This document shows positions 5,537-5,917 of a stretch of DNA of 5,917 bases, piece after piece (position 1 is the first letter of the stretch; the number at the start of each line of letters is the position of its first letter). Both the position numbers and the translations under genes were made by a program. Origin of the DNA: Kiritimatiellia bacterium (GTDB taxonomy: Bacteria > Verrucomicrobiota > Kiritimatiellia > RFP12 > UBA3636); assembly GCA_017413145.1 (NCBI GenBank), contig JAFPUX010000521.1, positions 1 to 5,917 on the forward strand, written 5' to 3'. The notes below the pieces were generated by a model. The model did no database searches, was not told the DNA's origin, and worked only from the letters and a program-made list of their open reading frames with translations.

Positions 5537-5917
5537 TCACCAGTCGTCGGAGAAGTAGTCGTCCGCGTCGTCCATGCCCCACGACGCGTCGCCGGCCGTG
5601 CCGCCGAGGCACCACGCATCCACGCCGCTGTCGCGGTTGTAGCGGGGCGAGAAGGCCCGCCAGCCGCCGTCGGGGGGCGCGTTCCTCCCGAGGTTCCGGG
5701 AGACGGGTCCGCCGCCGGAAAGGATCGAGACGACGTCGACGAGGCGCCGGCCCCAGCCGCCGTCGCGCTCGAAGTTGCCGAGCAGCAGACGCGCGGGCAT
5801 GTCCCGGTCGGGGCGGACGTTGTTCGCGCCGCCGCGTTCGCCGCCTCCTTTGCCGGCTTCGGCGTCGGGCTTGCCGCCCTCCGCATCCGCACCGGCGGCG
5901 GCGGCCTCGGCGCCGGC
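5537..5917 (-). CDS. hypothetical protein, C-terminal part only (5' end beyond the window)
   Basis: The minus-strand frame is open from the window edge to a TGA at 5537-5539, giving 126 visible residues. Codon third positions are almost all G or C, as in the other genes here, which supports real coding. The visible part starts with a low-complexity Ala/Gly/Glu/Asp/Lys-rich stretch of about 30 residues, probably a linker. A more structured-looking segment follows, beginning RPDRDMPARLLLGNFERDGG, then PDGGWRAFSPRYNRDSGVDA. It ends in an acidic tail, DDADDYFSDDW. An internal ATG at 5800 is probably not the start because coding-like sequence continues upstream. There is one cysteine and no visible membrane segment. 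I do not recognise the family. It runs toward cytX with a 16-bp gap. Confidence 0.65.
   Translation of the reverse strand, partial: AGAEAAAAGADAEGGKPDAEAGKGGGERGGANNVRPDRDMPARLLLGNFERDGGWGRRLVDVVSILSGGGPVSRNLGRNAPPDGGWRAFSPRYNRDSGVDAWCLGGTAGDASWGMDDADDYFSDDW

Noticed and set aside
4240..5892. A 550-codon antisense open frame opposite cytX
   Set aside because: It is Arg/Ala/Glu-rich low complexity, as expected from the complement of GC-rich coding DNA. The sense strand has clear CytX motifs.

Overview
This is a GC-rich bacterial window (about 70% G+C by eye, with codon third positions almost all G or C). The content is chromosomal and metabolic: a eukaryote-type glycogen branching enzyme, a serine hydrolase with a WNGY start and a GMSRGG nucleophile elbow, a polytopic flippase-like protein, a tRNA, and a thiamin-riboswitch-controlled transporter. 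That mix, together with a CTCCGCG-type repeat, would suit the Planctomycetota/Verrucomicrobiota (including Kiritimatiellae/Lentisphaerota) group. This placement is inference only. No phage, plasmid, transposase or CRISPR signal was seen.

Layout. Positions 97-3904 hold three plus-strand genes in a tightly coupled run. The GH13_8-type branching enzyme (97-2130) overlaps the alpha/beta hydrolase (2127-2885) through ATGA. The hydrolase overlaps a PF03706-type LPG-synthase-TM/flippase-like membrane protein (2882-3904) through GTGA. None of the three starts has a visible Shine-Dalgarno sequence. The UAG stop of the membrane protein lies inside a tRNA-Val(UAC) gene (3895-3967), so the mRNA and the tRNA overlap by 10 nt. 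A 20-bp perfect palindrome lies 24 bp upstream of the tRNA.

After a short hairpin, a sigma70-like promoter (4007-4035) leads directly into a TPP riboswitch (4042-4141). Its closing stem contains the ribosome binding site of the next gene, a CytX-type hydroxymethylpyrimidine transporter (4144-5520). TPP binding should therefore block translation of a thiamin-precursor importer. The transporter carries an unusual run of 9- and 15-nt repeats in one loop. The repeats are all in frame and encode (N/D/S)SA and CKLSA-like peptides.

At the right edge a minus-strand gene (5917 down to 5537) converges on the transporter with a 16-bp gap. Only its C-terminal 126 residues are visible, and I do not recognise it.

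Two functional units are evident: a polymer/surface-type operon (glycogen branching, a hydrolase and a lipid-flippase-like protein, with no proven pathway link) that reads into a tRNA, and an independent one-gene thiamin salvage unit. No wholly new system is evident. The least ordinary points are the in-frame repeat array in the transporter, the riboswitch whose P1 stem is itself the ribosome binding site, and the stop codon built from tRNA positions 8-10.
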